From the NCBI RefSeq assembly GCF_002001175.1, contig NZ_MUNT01000006.1:62001-126000 (forward strand): 64,000 nucleotides of DNA, in the 5' to 3' direction. Positions 23,363 to 32,881 of this stretch are shown piece by piece. Below the pieces are notes generated by a model that ran no database searches, was not told the origin of the DNA, and was given only the letters and a program-made list of their open reading frames with translations. Both the position numbers and the translations under genes were made by a program. The first letter of the stretch is position 1, and each line of letters starts with the position of its first letter. This DNA comes from Rhodanobacter sp. C03 (GTDB taxonomy: Bacteria; Pseudomonadota; Gammaproteobacteria; Xanthomonadales; Rhodanobacteraceae).

Positions 23363-23624
23363 GCGGGGCGCAGGTGTGCTCGACCAGTGGCATGCCCGCG
23401 TGCCTCATCATCGATGATCGGCGGCAGCCGGAGTGGCTGCGCGGTCGCTGCTGACCGGCTTGTGCTGCAGGGCTTTGCAACCGTAAAATGATCAGCTTTC
23501 GTATAAGGTAATCATCGACTTAGACAGGCGTGGCAAGCGCACGCCGAAAGCAACGGCTGGATTTGTGGGGCTGGTAAAAATCAGTTTCATAATCATGTGG
23601 TTGCATGAGTTTTCGGGGCAAAAG
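23363..23624. other. Intergenic between tRNA-Lys and tRNA-Leu
   Basis: No gene is seen. A possible promoter, TTGTGC (23460-23465) with TAAAAT (23484-23489) at 18-base spacing, could serve tRNA-Leu, but it lies about 135 bases upstream of it. An alternative -10 is TATAAG near 23502. Confidence 0.4.
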
Positions 23625-23710
<86 letters not shown>

Positions 23711-23801
23711 GCCCCGTGGGTTTCCTTCTTTTTTGTTGGCGACAGTTGTCGCCATGGCGCCTGTGGCAGGCCCACCACATTCGGTAGTACCAGGAGACGT
23801 C

Positions 23802-25094
23802 ATGCAGGTTTCGGTTGAGAACATCGGCACGCTCGAGCGCAAGCTCACGGTGAAATTCCCCGCGGAGCGTTTCGAGACGCAGGTCAGCGCACGTATTGCG
23901 GAAATGGGCCGCACGATGCGCCTGAAGGGTTTTCGTCCGGGCAAGGTGCCGACGACGGTGATCAAGCAGCGCTTCGGTTCGCAGGTGCGTGGCGAGGTGT
24001 TGTCGGACCTGATCGGCAGCACGCTGCGCGAGGCGGTGGAGCAGGAGAAGCTGCAGCCGATCGCGAATCCGGCGATCAATACCACCGGCCAGCCGGAAAA
24101 CGGCGAGATCGCCTACACCGCCACCTTCGAAATCATGCCGGAGTTTCCCGCTGTCGACGTCGCTGCGCTCGAGATCAGCCGCCCGGTCGCGGTGGTTGCC
24201 GATGCCGACATCGACAAGATGCTGGAGACCCTGCGCCAGCAGCGCCGCAGCTTCGAGGAGGTCGAGCGCGCCTCGGCCGAAGGCGATTTCGTGATGTTCG
24301 AATACGCCGCTGAAGCTGGCGACTACCGTTTCCCGGCCGAAGGTCTGGAGCGTGCCGGCAGCGTGATCGGCTCGGGTACCTTGTTCAAGGCGCTGGACGA
24401 GGCGCTGACCGGCCACAAAGCCGGTGACAGCTTCGACACGGAGATCGCGTTTCCGGAAGATTTCCGCAACGACCAGCTTGCCGGCAAGACTGCCAAGGTC
24501 GACTTCAGGATCATCAAGGTGCAGGAGCCGAAGCTGCCCGAGATCGATGGCGAATTCGCCAAGCTGTTTGGCATCGACGATGGCGACCTGGATACCTTCC
24601 GCAAGGAAGTTCGTGCAAATCTCGAGCGCGAATTGAAGGCGGCGCTGATGGCGCGCCTGAAGTCCGAGGTGGCGGAAAAGCTGGCTGATACGCATGGCGA
24701 ACTGGATGTGCCGAAGCTGATGGTGCAGTCCGAGGCGCGCAACATGGCTGTGGGCAGCGTGCCGCAGGGCCAGCAGCCGCCGCCACAATTGATCGAGGCA
24801 GCCATGCCGATCGCGCGCAAGCGCGTGATCGCCGGCTTGCTGATGGGCGAAATCGCCCGCAAGCAGGAGATCAAGATCGATCGCAAGCGTGTTGCCGAGC
24901 AGCTCGCCGCAATCGCCTCGACCTACGAAGAGCCGGAAAAGGTCATTGAACTCTACAACGGCGACCCCCAACTGATGTCTGGGCTGCAGAATCGCGTGAT
25001 GGAAGATCAGGTGGCCGAGTGGGTGGCGGAACATGCCAGGACCACCAACCTGGATCTGAGCTTCGATGACGTGATGCGCCCGGCCGGTGCCTGA
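23802..25094 (+). CDS. tig: Trigger factor (ribosome-associated chaperone/PPIase)
   Basis: A 430-residue chaperone that meets nascent chains at the ribosome exit. The ribosome-binding signature FRPGKVP is present (in LKGFRPGKVPTTVIKQRFG), followed by an FKBP-like PPIase domain (about 150-245) and a helical C-terminal domain. The PPIase core looks divergent: the usual GxG near the domain start is replaced by EGDFVMFEYAAEA. The ATG at 23802 has AGGAGACGTC before it; the longer upstream frame runs back towards the tRNA-Leu gene and is not coding. tig-clpP-clpX-lon-hupB is the conserved order. Confidence 0.98.
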   Translation: MQVSVENIGTLERKLTVKFPAERFETQVSARIAEMGRTMRLKGFRPGKVPTTVIKQRFGSQVRGEVLSDLIGSTLREAVEQEKLQPIANPAINTTGQPENGEIAYTATFEIMPEFPAVDVAALEISRPVAVVADADIDKMLETLRQQRRSFEEVERASAEGDFVMFEYAAEAGDYRFPAEGLERAGSVIGSGTLFKALDEALTGHKAGDSFDTEIAFPEDFRNDQLAGKTAKVDFRIIKVQEPKLPEIDGEFAKLFGIDDGDLDTFRKEVRANLERELKAALMARLKSEVAEKLADTHGELDVPKLMVQSEARNMAVGSVPQGQQPPPQLIEAAMPIARKRVIAGLLMGEIARKQEIKIDRKRVAEQLAAIASTYEEPEKVIELYNGDPQLMSGLQNRVMEDQVAEWVAEHARTTNLDLSFDDVMRPAGA

Positions 25095-25114
25095 GTGATT
25101 CAGGTGCCGTGAAA

Positions 25115-25143
25115 ATCGGGCCTGATCTGACTTCAGGCCCGAT
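25115..25143 (+). terminator. Hairpin between tig and clpP
   Basis: An exact 11-base stem (25115-25125 with 25133-25143) and a 7-base loop with no T-tract. It is more likely an attenuator or RNA-stability element than a full terminator. Confidence 0.5.
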
Positions 25144-25178
25144 GCGATACTGTCAGGCACATCAACCGGAGAGCTGCA

Positions 25179-25808
25179 ATGGCCATGGATCAGATCCAGA
25201 ACCTCAATTTGATACCGATGGTCGTCGAGCAGACGGCTCGCGGCGAGCGCTCCTATGACATCTACTCGCGTCTGCTGAAGGAGCGGGTGATCTTTCTGGT
25301 GGGCGAGGTCAACGACCAGGTTGCCAACGTGCTGGTCGCGCAGATGCTGTTTCTGGAGTCGGAGAACCCGGACAAGGACATCCAGTTCTACATCAACAGC
25401 CCAGGCGGCGCGGTTACCGCGGGCCTGGCGATCTACGACACCATGCAGTTCATCAAGCCGAACGTCAGCACCATGTGCATCGGGCAGGCCTGCAGCATGG
25501 GCTCGTTCCTGCTGATGGCCGGCGCCAAGGGCAAGCGTTTTGCACTGCCGAACTCGCGCATCATGATCCACCAGCCTTCGGGCGGTGCGCAGGGGCAGGC
25601 GACCGATATCGAGATCCAGGCACGCGAGATCCTGTATATCCGCGAGCGCCTGAACAGGCTGTATGTTGAGCATACCGGGCAGCCGATCGAGAAGATCGAG
25701 CTGGACATGGAGCGCGACCGCTTCATGAGTCCGGTGGACGCCAAGGCTTACGGATTGATCGACGAGGTGCTCGACAAGCGCGCCGGCGAAACGGTCAAAT
25801 CGGCCTGA
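25179..25808 (+). CDS. clpP: ATP-dependent Clp protease proteolytic subunit
   Basis: A 209-residue serine protease that forms the tetradecameric chamber served by ClpX/ClpA. The catalytic Ser is 106 ([12 protein letters not shown]) and His 131 ([10 protein letters not shown]). A short propeptide of about 12 residues precedes the conserved [21 protein letters not shown] good GGAGAG lies before the ATG. Confidence 0.99.
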   Translation: MAMDQIQNLNLIPMVVEQTARGERSYDIYSRLLKERVIFLVGEVNDQVANVLVAQMLFLESENPDKDIQFYINSPGGAVTAGLAIYDTMQFIKPNVSTMCIGQACSMGSFLLMAGAKGKRFALPNSRIMIHQPSGGAQGQATDIEIQAREILYIRERLNRLYVEHTGQPIEKIELDMERDRFMSPVDAKAYGLIDEVLDKRAGETVKSA

Positions 25809-25838
25809 TTTCCACGCTGTACCCACGAGCCGTGAGAC

Positions 25839-25870
25839 GGGCTCTGCGTCTGGATGCAGACGCGGAGCCC
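25839..25870 (+). terminator. Hairpin between clpP and clpX
   Basis: A 14-bp stem (25839-25852 with 25857-25870, one G-U pair) with a 4-base loop, followed by TGTGTTATT. It may cause partial termination so that clpX has separate control. Confidence 0.6.
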
Positions 25871-25917
25871 TGTGTTATTCTCGCGGCGCATCCAGATTTA
25901 CCAGCGGGATCGAAAGT

Positions 25918-27210
25918 ATGAGCGACGACCGGCAGGGGCGTTCCAGCGACAGCGGCAAGATTCTCTATTGCTCCTTCTGTGGCAAGAGCCAGCACGAGGT
26001 ACGCAAACTGATCGCGGGCCCGTCCGTGTTCATCTGCGACGAGTGCGTGGAACTGTGCAATGACATCATCCGCGAGGAGCTGGAGGAGAAGGCTGCCTCC
26101 GGGCGTACCCAGCTGCCCAAGCCGCGTGAGATCCGCGAGTCGCTGGATCAGTACGTAGTAGGCCAGACCCGCGCCAAAAAGGCGCTGGCCGTGGCGGTGT
26201 ACAACCACTACAAGCGGATCGAGTCGCGCCAGAAGAGCGACGATATCGAGCTGGGCAAGTCCAACATCCTGCTGATCGGGCCGACCGGCTCGGGCAAGAC
26301 GCTGCTGGCCGAGACGCTGGCGCGCCTGCTCAATGTACCGTTCACGATCGCCGACGCCACCACGCTGACTGAAGCAGGCTACGTCGGTGAGGATGTCGAG
26401 AACATCATCCAGAAGTTGCTGCAGAAGTGCGACTACGACGTCGAGAAGGCGCAGTCGGGCATCGTCTACATCGACGAAATCGACAAGATCTCGCGCAAGA
26501 GCGAGAACCCGTCGATCACCCGCGACGTGTCGGGCGAAGGCGTGCAGCAGGCGCTTTTGAAGCTGATCGAAGGCACGCTCGCCTCGGTGCCACCGCAGGG
26601 CGGACGCAAGCATCCGCAGCAGGAATTCCTGCAGGTCGACACCAAGAATATCTTGTTCATCTGCGGCGGTGCGTTCGCTGGTCTGGAAAAAGTGATCCAG
26701 CAGCGTTCCGAGACCACTGGCATCGGCTTCTCTGCCGAGATCCGCAGCAAGGAGCGCACCGAGAATCTGGGCAAGGTACTGGCCGACGTCGAACCGGCGG
26801 ATCTGGTGCGTTTCGGCCTGATTCCGGAGTTCGTGGGACGTCTGCCGGTGGTGGCCACGCTGGACGAGCTGGACGAGCCGGCGCTGGTGAAGATTCTCAC
26901 CGAGCCGAAGAATGCCGTGACCAAGCAGTTCAAGAAACTGTTCGAGATGGAGGAGGTGGAGCTGGAGTTCCGCCCCGAGGCGCTGCAGGCGATTGCCAAG
27001 AAGGCGCTCAAGCGCAAGACCGGCGCGCGCGGCCTGCGCACCATTCTCGAACAGGTGCTGCTCGACACCATGTACGAGCTGCCTTCACTGGAGCATGTCA
27101 GCAAGGTGGTGGTGGACGACGCGGTGATCGACGGGCAGGCCGAGCCCTACCTGATTTATCGCGGCAACCTGCAGCAGCGCGTGGCAGGCGAGAGCAGCGG
27201 CGCAGCCTGA
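25918..27210 (+). CDS. clpX: ClpX unfoldase, ATP-binding subunit of ClpXP
   Basis: A 430-residue AAA+ unfoldase. The N-terminal C4 zinc-binding domain (CSFCGKSQ and CDECVELC) recognises adaptors, followed by Walker [17 protein letters not shown] (Walker B), the pore-loop region and [10 protein letters not shown] (sensor 2). The ClpP-contact loop triplet is the usual IGF (TTGIGFSAE). Length is normal; it ends at a strong terminator. Confidence 0.99.
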   Translation: MSDDRQGRSSDSGKILYCSFCGKSQHEVRKLIAGPSVFICDECVELCNDIIREELEEKAASGRTQLPKPREIRESLDQYVVGQTRAKKALAVAVYNHYKRIESRQKSDDIELGKSNILLIGPTGSGKTLLAETLARLLNVPFTIADATTLTEAGYVGEDVENIIQKLLQKCDYDVEKAQSGIVYIDEIDKISRKSENPSITRDVSGEGVQQALLKLIEGTLASVPPQGGRKHPQQEFLQVDTKNILFICGGAFAGLEKVIQQRSETTGIGFSAEIRSKERTENLGKVLADVEPADLVRFGLIPEFVGRLPVVATLDELDEPALVKILTEPKNAVTKQFKKLFEMEEVELEFRPEALQAIAKKALKRKTGARGLRTILEQVLLDTMYELPSLEHVSKVVVDDAVIDGQAEPYLIYRGNLQQRVAGESSGAA

Positions 27211-27237
27211 TCGCGCTCCCGCAGGCTTGTCCTGACG

Positions 27238-27273
27238 ACGGCCCCGGTGATTTCGCCGGGGCCGTTCTGTTTT
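27238..27273 (+). terminator. Rho-independent terminator after clpX
   Basis: A 10-bp exact GC stem (27238-27247 with 27256-27265), a loop containing TGATTTCG, then TCTGTTTT. Confidence 0.85.
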
Positions 27274-27384
27274 CAGTGTCCGCTGCACCTTGAGTGAGCA
27301 CCTTGCAGCCACCACTTGACCTGATGATGTGCCCGGCGCAGTGTCGGGACGAAATCTGTCCGAATTCCGAGGAACCCGTCTTCC

Positions 27385-29859
27385 ATGGCCAAGAACGCCC
27401 CCCTTCCCGCTGCGCTGGACGCTCTGCCGGTATTGCCACTGCGTGACGTGGTGGTTTATCCGCACATGGTCATCCCGCTGTTTGTCGGCCGTGACAAGTC
27501 CATGCGTGCGCTTGAGCGCGCGATGGAGGGCGAGCGGCAGATCCTGCTGGTGGCGCAGAAGAGCCCGGATATCGATGACCCGGAGATCGCCGACCTGCAT
27601 CAGGTCGGCACGCTGGCCGGTGTATTGCAGTTGCTGAAGCTGCCTGATGGCACCGTCAAGGTGCTGGTCGAGGGTCAATCGCGCGTGTCGGTCGAGGATT
27701 ATCGCGAGGAGGGCGGCATGCTCACCGCCCGCTCGCGCCTGATCGAGCCGGTCTACAACGCCAAGGAGCGTGAACTCGACGTGGTATCGCGCACGCTGAT
27801 CTCGCTGTTCGAGCAACTGGTCAAGCAGAGCCGCAAGCTGCCGCCGGAAGTGCTGGCCAGCCTGTCCAGTATTGACGATCCATCACGCGTCGCCGACTCC
27901 ATCGCTGGACATCTTTCGGTGCGCATGGCTGACAAGCAACGTGTGCTGGAAACCGCTGATGTGGGCCAGCGGCTGGAACTGCTGATCGGCCTGGTCGATG
28001 GCGAGATGGATCTGCAGCAGGTCGAGAAGCGCATTCGTGGCCGGGTCAAGTCGCAGATGGAGAAGAGCCAGCGCGAGTACTACCTCAACGAGCAGATGAA
28101 GGCGATCCAGAAGGAGCTCGGCGACAACGAGGAAGGCCCGAACGAGATCGAGGAACTGCAGAAGAAGATCGAGACATCCGGGATGCCGAAGGCCGTGCTG
28201 ACCAAGGCCCGGCAGGAGTTCAGCAAGCTCAAGCAGATGTCGCCGATGTCGGCCGAAGCGACCGTGGTGCGCAACTACCTCGACTGGCTGGTCGGCGTGC
28301 CGTGGAAGAAGCGCAGCAAGGTACGCAAGGATCTGCAGATGGCGCAGGAAGTGCTCGATGCCGATCACTTCGGGCTGGAGAAGGTCAAGGATCGCATCCT
28401 TGAGTACCTTGCCGTGCAGCAGCGCGTGTCGGTGATGAAGGGGCCGATCCTGTGCCTGGTCGGTCCGCCTGGCGTGGGCAAGACCTCGCTGGGGCAGTCG
28501 ATCGCCAAGGCGACCAACCGGAAATTCGTGCGCATGAGCCTGGGTGGTGTGCGCGACGAGGCCGAGATTCGTGGTCATCGGCGCACCTACATCGGCTCGA
28601 TGCCTGGCCGCATCGTGCAGAACATCAACAAGGTGGGTGCCAAGAACCCGTTGTTCGTGCTGGACGAGATCGACAAGATGTCGATGGACTTCCGTGGCGA
28701 TCCATCGTCAGCCTTGCTGGAGGTGCTCGATCCGGAGCAGAACCATGCATTCAACGACCATTACCTGGAGGTCGATCTCGACCTGTCCGAGGTGATGTGG
28801 ATCGCCACGGCGAACTCGTTGAACATTCCCGGTCCGCTGCTCGACCGCATGGAAGTCATCCGCATTCCCGGTTACACCGAGGATGAAAAGCTCGGCATTG
28901 CGCAGAAATATCTGCTGTCGAAGCAGCTCAAGGCGAATGGCTTGAAGCCCGAAGAACTCAGCGTGGACGAAGAGGCGTTGCGCGACATCGTGCGTTACTA
29001 CACGCGCGAGTCGGGCGTGCGCAGTCTCGAGCGTGAGATTTCCAAGATCTGCCGCAAGGTGGTCAAGGAGCTGACCTTGGGCGAAGTGAAAAAGGCCAAG
29101 GCTAAAACCTCCTCCGCAAAGACGGGCAAAGCCAAGGCCAAGTCGGGAGCGGGGCGGGTGCGGGTGGACTCGGCCAACCTGGATCATTACCTGGGTGTTC
29201 GTCGCTTTGATTTCGGGCGCAAGGAACTGCAGAACGAAGTCGGCCTCGTTACAGGGCTGGCCTGGACTCAGGTCGGTGGCGAATTGCTCAGCATCGAAGC
29301 CTCGGTGGTGCCCGGCAAGGGCCGATTGGTGAATACCGGTCAGCTTGGCGATGTGATGAAGGAGTCGATCCAGGCGGCGCTGTCGGTCGTGCGTGCGCGC
29401 GTCGATCAACTCGGTATCGACCCCGATTTCCATCAGAAACTCGACGTGCATATTCACGTGCCGGAAGGCGCCACGCCGAAAGATGGCCCCAGCGCGGGTG
29501 TCGCGATGTGCACGGCACTGGTTTCCGTGCTGACCAAGGTGCCGGTGCGCTCCGAAGTGGCGATGACAGGAGAGATCACCTTGCGCGGCCGCGTGCTGCC
29601 GATCGGAGGCCTGAAGGAGAAGCTGCTGGCAGCGCACCGCGGCGGGATCACCACGGTGATCATTCCGGAGGACAACAAGAAGGATCTGGCCGACATGCCA
29701 GCCAACATCACGTCTTCACTGGAAATTCATCCGGTGCGCTGGATCGACGAAGTGCTGGACATTGCATTGGAACGTCCACTGCAGCCGAATCCCGCCAAGG
29801 AACAGACTCCTGCCGCGGTGGCCGGGGAGGCGGCGGAAGTGCACTCCCGCCCGCATTGA
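27385..29859 (+). CDS. lon: ATP-dependent protease Lon (LonA)
   Basis: An 824-residue cytosolic protease for damaged and regulatory proteins. It has an N-terminal LON substrate domain (LPVLPLRDVVVYPHMVIPLFVG), an AAA+ module (GPPGVGKTSLGQ, FVLDEIDKMS) and a C-terminal protease domain with catalytic Ser703 (DGPSAGVAM) and Lys746 (LKEKLLAAHRGG), 43 residues apart as in E. coli. Between the AAA+ and protease domains lies a Lys/Ala-rich insertion (about 568-592) absent from E. coli Lon. A CTTGAG near 27290 might be part of a heat-shock promoter, but the -10 is poor. Confidence 0.98.
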   Translation: MAKNAPLPAALDALPVLPLRDVVVYPHMVIPLFVGRDKSMRALERAMEGERQILLVAQKSPDIDDPEIADLHQVGTLAGVLQLLKLPDGTVKVLVEGQSRVSVEDYREEGGMLTARSRLIEPVYNAKERELDVVSRTLISLFEQLVKQSRKLPPEVLASLSSIDDPSRVADSIAGHLSVRMADKQRVLETADVGQRLELLIGLVDGEMDLQQVEKRIRGRVKSQMEKSQREYYLNEQMKAIQKELGDNEEGPNEIEELQKKIETSGMPKAVLTKARQEFSKLKQMSPMSAEATVVRNYLDWLVGVPWKKRSKVRKDLQMAQEVLDADHFGLEKVKDRILEYLAVQQRVSVMKGPILCLVGPPGVGKTSLGQSIAKATNRKFVRMSLGGVRDEAEIRGHRRTYIGSMPGRIVQNINKVGAKNPLFVLDEIDKMSMDFRGDPSSALLEVLDPEQNHAFNDHYLEVDLDLSEVMWIATANSLNIPGPLLDRMEVIRIPGYTEDEKLGIAQKYLLSKQLKANGLKPEELSVDEEALRDIVRYYTRESGVRSLEREISKICRKVVKELTLGEVKKAKAKTSSAKTGKAKAKSGAGRVRVDSANLDHYLGVRRFDFGRKELQNEVGLVTGLAWTQVGGELLSIEASVVPGKGRLVNTGQLGDVMKESIQAALSVVRARVDQLGIDPDFHQKLDVHIHVPEGATPKDGPSAGVAMCTALVSVLTKVPVRSEVAMTGEITLRGRVLPIGGLKEKLLAAHRGGITTVIIPEDNKKDLADMPANITSSLEIHPVRWIDEVLDIALERPLQPNPAKEQTPAAVAGEAAEVHSRPH

Positions 29860-29891
29860 GCATGCCTTGATCCGATCGGGTCAACTCAGGA

Positions 29892-29919
29892 ATGCCCTGC
29901 CTTGGCGGGGCATTTTTTT
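29892..29919 (+). terminator. Rho-independent terminator after lon
   Basis: ATGCCC(U)GCC pairs with GGCGGGGCAT around a TTGG turn, followed directly by seven T residues. Confidence 0.92.
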
Positions 29920-30029
29920 GCCTGTCTTTCGTCGTTGATCGACCTGGGCGGCGCCGTAGACTTCTGGCGCCCGTTTTGCAAGCGGTTTCGTTTGCCGTCG
30001 ATCTTCCGGAAACGTTGCTGTGGCTTGTG

Positions 30030-30059
30030 TTGCGGATTCCAGCAAGGCACTGGTATAAA
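30030..30059 (+). promoter_or_regulatory. Possible promoter of hupB
   Basis: TTGCGG (30030-30035) and TATAAA (30054-30059) are 18 bases apart, leaving a leader of about 145 bases before hupB. No open frame or riboswitch was recognised in that leader. The -35 is a weak match. Confidence 0.35.
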
Positions 30060-30209
30060 GGCGTTACCGCAGTCCCGGCGTTGCTTCAGTCAGCGCAGCG
30101 ATGCGGGGTTGCGTTACGGCGCCTTGCAAGAGCCAACCATCCATGCCGGCGTTGTCCTGTCCCAGGACGGACCGCGTTTGGCGAAAACCGAATAAGGGAG
30201 TTTTTTCTA

Positions 30210-30482
30210 ATGAATAAAACCGATCTGATCAATGCCATCGCCGAAAAGGCCGAGCTGACCAAGGCCGATGCCGGCCGCGCTCTCGAAGCCTTCTTCGAAA
30301 CCGTGCAGAAGTCGTTGAAGAAGGGTGAGGACGTCTCGGTGGTGGGCTTCGGCACGTTCACTGTGCGCAAGCGCGCTGCCCGTACCGGTCGCAACCCGCG
30401 CACCAACGAAGCGATCAAGATCAAGGCGTCGAAAGTGCCCGCGTTCAAGGCTGGCAAGACCCTCAAGGATGCCCTAAACTAA
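30210..30482 (+). CDS. hupB: DNA-binding protein HU (beta-type)
   Basis: A 90-residue nucleoid protein that bends DNA non-specifically. [39 protein letters not shown] and [23 protein letters not shown], with the intercalating Pro in RNPRT, are diagnostic. The ATG at 30210 follows AAGGGAG; the longer open frame upstream is Cys/Arg-rich and non-coding. Position after lon is conserved. Two tRNA genes follow within 20 bases, perhaps on the same transcript. Confidence 0.98.
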   Translation: MNKTDLINAIAEKAELTKADAGRALEAFFETVQKSLKKGEDVSVVGFGTFTVRKRAARTGRNPRTNEAIKIKASKVPAFKAGKTLKDALN

Positions 30483-30501
30483 GCGGCTGACGCTTGGTTT
30501 C

Positions 30502-30576
<75 letters not shown>

Positions 30577-30585
30577 GAAAAATGC

Positions 30586-30662
30586 GGAGTGGTAGTTCAG
30601 TTGGTTAGAATGCTGGCCTGTCACGCCGGAGGTCGCGGGTTCGAGTCCCGTCCACTCCGCCA
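30586..30662 (+). tRNA. tRNA-Asp (anticodon GTC), first copy
   Basis: Acceptor GGAGTGG/CCACTCC, discriminator G73, anticodon loop CTGTCAC and encoded CCA. It differs from the copy at 42248 only by one compensated acceptor-stem pair (T-A here, C-G there). Confidence 0.97.
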
Positions 30663-30669
30663 CAGTTCG

Positions 30670-30700
30670 CAAGGGCGCCCGTGTGGCGCCCTTGTCATTT
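30670..30700 (+). terminator. Terminator after tRNA-Asp
   Basis: Exact 10-bp stem (30670-30679 with 30685-30694), 5-base loop, then TCATTT. Confidence 0.75.
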
Positions 30701-30816
30701 AGGCAGAACGCATCCGTGTGGTGCTTCGGTCGACCGGGTACGAAGCTGGCGATGGCCCGTGCCATCCATGCATCACGCGCTTCATGCGCCTTCAACCACG
30801 TTGCGGGAAGATTTCA

Positions 30817-32721
30817 ATGCTGCAGGCAATGCGTAACAAGATGCATGGATGGCCGTCCATCGTCCTTCTTGGTGTTTGCGTTTTTGCGATGTCGTTCTTC
30901 GGCATAGAGACCTACTTCATGTCGCATACGGATTCGTTCGTGGCGAAGGTCGGCAAGCATGAGATCAGCCAGAACGACTACCAGACCCGGATGAATCAGC
31001 TGCGGCAGCAGATGAGCACCGAGCAGGGTGAACATTTCGATGCCAGCATCTTCGAGAAGCCCGAAACGAAGCAGCACGTGGTCGATGGGCTGATCGATCA
31101 GCAACTCCTGCTGCAGGCCAATGACGACTGGGGCATGCGCGTGGCCGACCAGGCCGTGCGTGATTACATTGCCCAGATCCCCGTATTCCAGGTCAACAAC
31201 CAGTTCGATGCAACCAGCTATCGCGCGTGGCTGGCCAGCCAGCGCAAGACGCCGGAAATGTTCGAGGACGATATCCGCTCCTCGCTGGCAACCCAGCTGC
31301 TGCCGAGCGCCATCAACGACAGCACGATCACCAGCGACGATCAGGTCGATCGTTTCCTGAGCCTGCTTACCCAGCGCCGCGATCTGCATTACTTCCTGCT
31401 GCCGAAGCCGAACCTGACGGACAACCAGGTCAGCGATGCGCAGATCGAGACCTATTACAAGGCGCACCTGGCCGACTACATGAACCCCGAGCAGGTCTCG
31501 GTGAAGTACATCGAAGTCGACGGTGCCGCTCTCAAGCTCGACACCACGCCTAGCGACGATGATCTGAAGAAGCGATACGAAGACGAGAAGCAGCGCTTCG
31601 TGCAGCCGGAACAACGGCTGGTTTCGCATATCCTGATCAACGTGCCGGCCAACGCCACACCGGATCAGCAGAAAGCGGCGCTGGCCAAGGCCGAGAAGAT
31701 TGCGGCTGAAGCCAACCCCGGTGATTTTGCCAAGCTGGCCGCACAGGATTCCGAGGATCTTGGCTCCAAGCGCCAGGGCGGTGACCTGGGCTGGCTCGAA
31801 AAAGGCGTGACGAATCCGGCGTTCGATGCGGCGCTATTCGCGTTGCAGAAAGACCAGATCTCCAAGCCGATCCTGTCGCCTGACGGTTACCACATCATCT
31901 GGTTGCGCGATGTCCGCAGCGGTGAATCCAAGCCGTTTGACGAAGTGCGCGATCAGCTGGTCAAGGAGGCTTCGGCGTCTGACCGCGACCGCAAGTACAA
32001 CGAAGTCGCCGGCAAGATGTCCGACAATACCTATCAGAATCCGAGCTCGCTGGAGCCGGCTGCGCAGGCTCTGGATCTGCCGATCAAGGACACTGCGCTG
32101 TTCTCGCGGAAAGGTGGCGAAGGCATCGCGGCGAATCCGAAGGTGATTGTCGCGGCGTTCAGCGATGACGTACTGGTACAGGGCAACAATTCCGCCCTTA
32201 TCGATCTCGGCAATGATCACTCGGTGGTAATCCACGTCGACAAGCACATCGCTGCCGCTGCCCGTCCGCTGACCGAGGTGCGTGCCGACGCGCAGCAGAA
32301 GATTCTTGACGAGCGCGTTGCCGCGGCCGAGAAGAAGCTGTCCGACGAGGCTCTGGCGCGTCTCGACAAGGGTGAGGCTATGCCGGCGGTGGCGACCGCG
32401 ATGGGTGCCCAGCTCAAGAGCGTGAACGAGGCGACTCGTCAAAGCACCGATGTGCCGGCGTTGCTGCTCACGCAGGCGTTCCTGCTGCCGCATCCGGCGG
32501 CAGGCAAGTCGCAGTTCGCTGCGGTCGACATGAAGGACGGCAGCTATGCGCTGCTGGCCGTGGACAAGGTGCAGGGCGGCGACCTGTCCAAGGTGCCACC
32601 GGAACAGCGCGATGCGTTGCGTCAGCAGATGGCCCAGGCCTACGGTGCCGAGGCGACGCGCGAACTGCTTGAACTGCTCAAGGCAAGCACCAAGATCAAG
32701 ATCAACAAGAATCTGATGTAA
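30817..32721 (+). CDS. ppiD: Periplasmic folding chaperone PpiD (SurA N-domain / parvulin)
   Basis: A 634-residue inner-membrane-anchored chaperone that helps outer-membrane and secreted proteins at the Sec translocon. An N-terminal signal anchor (WPSIVLLGVCVFAMSFFG, about 12-29) is followed by a SurA-like helical N domain, a parvulin domain (VSHILINVP, DLGWLEKGVTNPAFDAALFAL, PILSPDGYHIIWL) and a long C-terminal part. The ATG at 30817 places the membrane anchor at the usual distance; the longer frame begins in the tRNA terminator. It follows hupB-tRNAs as in related genomes and ends at a terminator. Confidence 0.95.
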   Translation: MLQAMRNKMHGWPSIVLLGVCVFAMSFFGIETYFMSHTDSFVAKVGKHEISQNDYQTRMNQLRQQMSTEQGEHFDASIFEKPETKQHVVDGLIDQQLLLQANDDWGMRVADQAVRDYIAQIPVFQVNNQFDATSYRAWLASQRKTPEMFEDDIRSSLATQLLPSAINDSTITSDDQVDRFLSLLTQRRDLHYFLLPKPNLTDNQVSDAQIETYYKAHLADYMNPEQVSVKYIEVDGAALKLDTTPSDDDLKKRYEDEKQRFVQPEQRLVSHILINVPANATPDQQKAALAKAEKIAAEANPGDFAKLAAQDSEDLGSKRQGGDLGWLEKGVTNPAFDAALFALQKDQISKPILSPDGYHIIWLRDVRSGESKPFDEVRDQLVKEASASDRDRKYNEVAGKMSDNTYQNPSSLEPAAQALDLPIKDTALFSRKGGEGIAANPKVIVAAFSDDVLVQGNNSALIDLGNDHSVVIHVDKHIAAAARPLTEVRADAQQKILDERVAAAEKKLSDEALARLDKGEAMPAVATAMGAQLKSVNEATRQSTDVPALLLTQAFLLPHPAAGKSQFAAVDMKDGSYALLAVDKVQGGDLSKVPPEQRDALRQQMAQAYGAEATRELLELLKASTKIKINKNLM

Positions 32722-32746
32722 GCCCTCCAGGCGATCCGTGACACAC

Positions 32747-32776
32747 AAAGTGGCGGCCAATGGCCGCCACTTTTGC
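32747..32776 (+). terminator. Rho-independent terminator after ppiD
   Basis: An exact 13-base inverted repeat (32747-32759 with 32761-32773) whose core GGCGGCC/GGCCGCC is closed by a 3-base turn and followed by TTTTG. Confidence 0.85.
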
Positions 32777-32791
32777 ATGCCGCCGCGAAGT

Positions 32792-32881
32792 TCAGATGCC
32801 GGTCATGCCGAAGATGTTGTAGCCGGTGTTACCGGCCTCGTCGATGCTGACACTGCGGCGGCACAGCGGTGCGCGGGTGCA
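32792..32881 (-). pseudogene. Remnant of the C-terminus of enoyl-ACP reductase FabI
   Basis: Read on the minus strand, the 29 codons after the mltD stop give APLCRRSVSIDEAGNT followed directly by GYNIFGMTGI and a stop. The first half matches the FabI segment TP(I/L)RR.V(T/S)I(E/D)(D/E)VGN, and the second its extreme C-terminus (.VD.GYN..GM), but the roughly 20 residues that normally lie between them are missing, one codon (Cys) is inserted, and there is no upstream reading frame. This is what a fabI gene would leave after a large deletion plus an internal one. Assignment is from memory of family consensus. Confidence 0.6.

Noticed and set aside
27290..27330. A heat-shock (sigma-32) promoter before lon
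   Set aside because: CTTGAG is present, but the downstream -10 element matches the CCCCAT-type consensus poorly.
29892..30209. An N-terminally extended HU protein starting at 29892
   Set aside because: The upstream part starts inside the lon terminator and is Cys/Arg-rich; ATG 30210 has AAGGGAG and gives the standard 90-residue HU.
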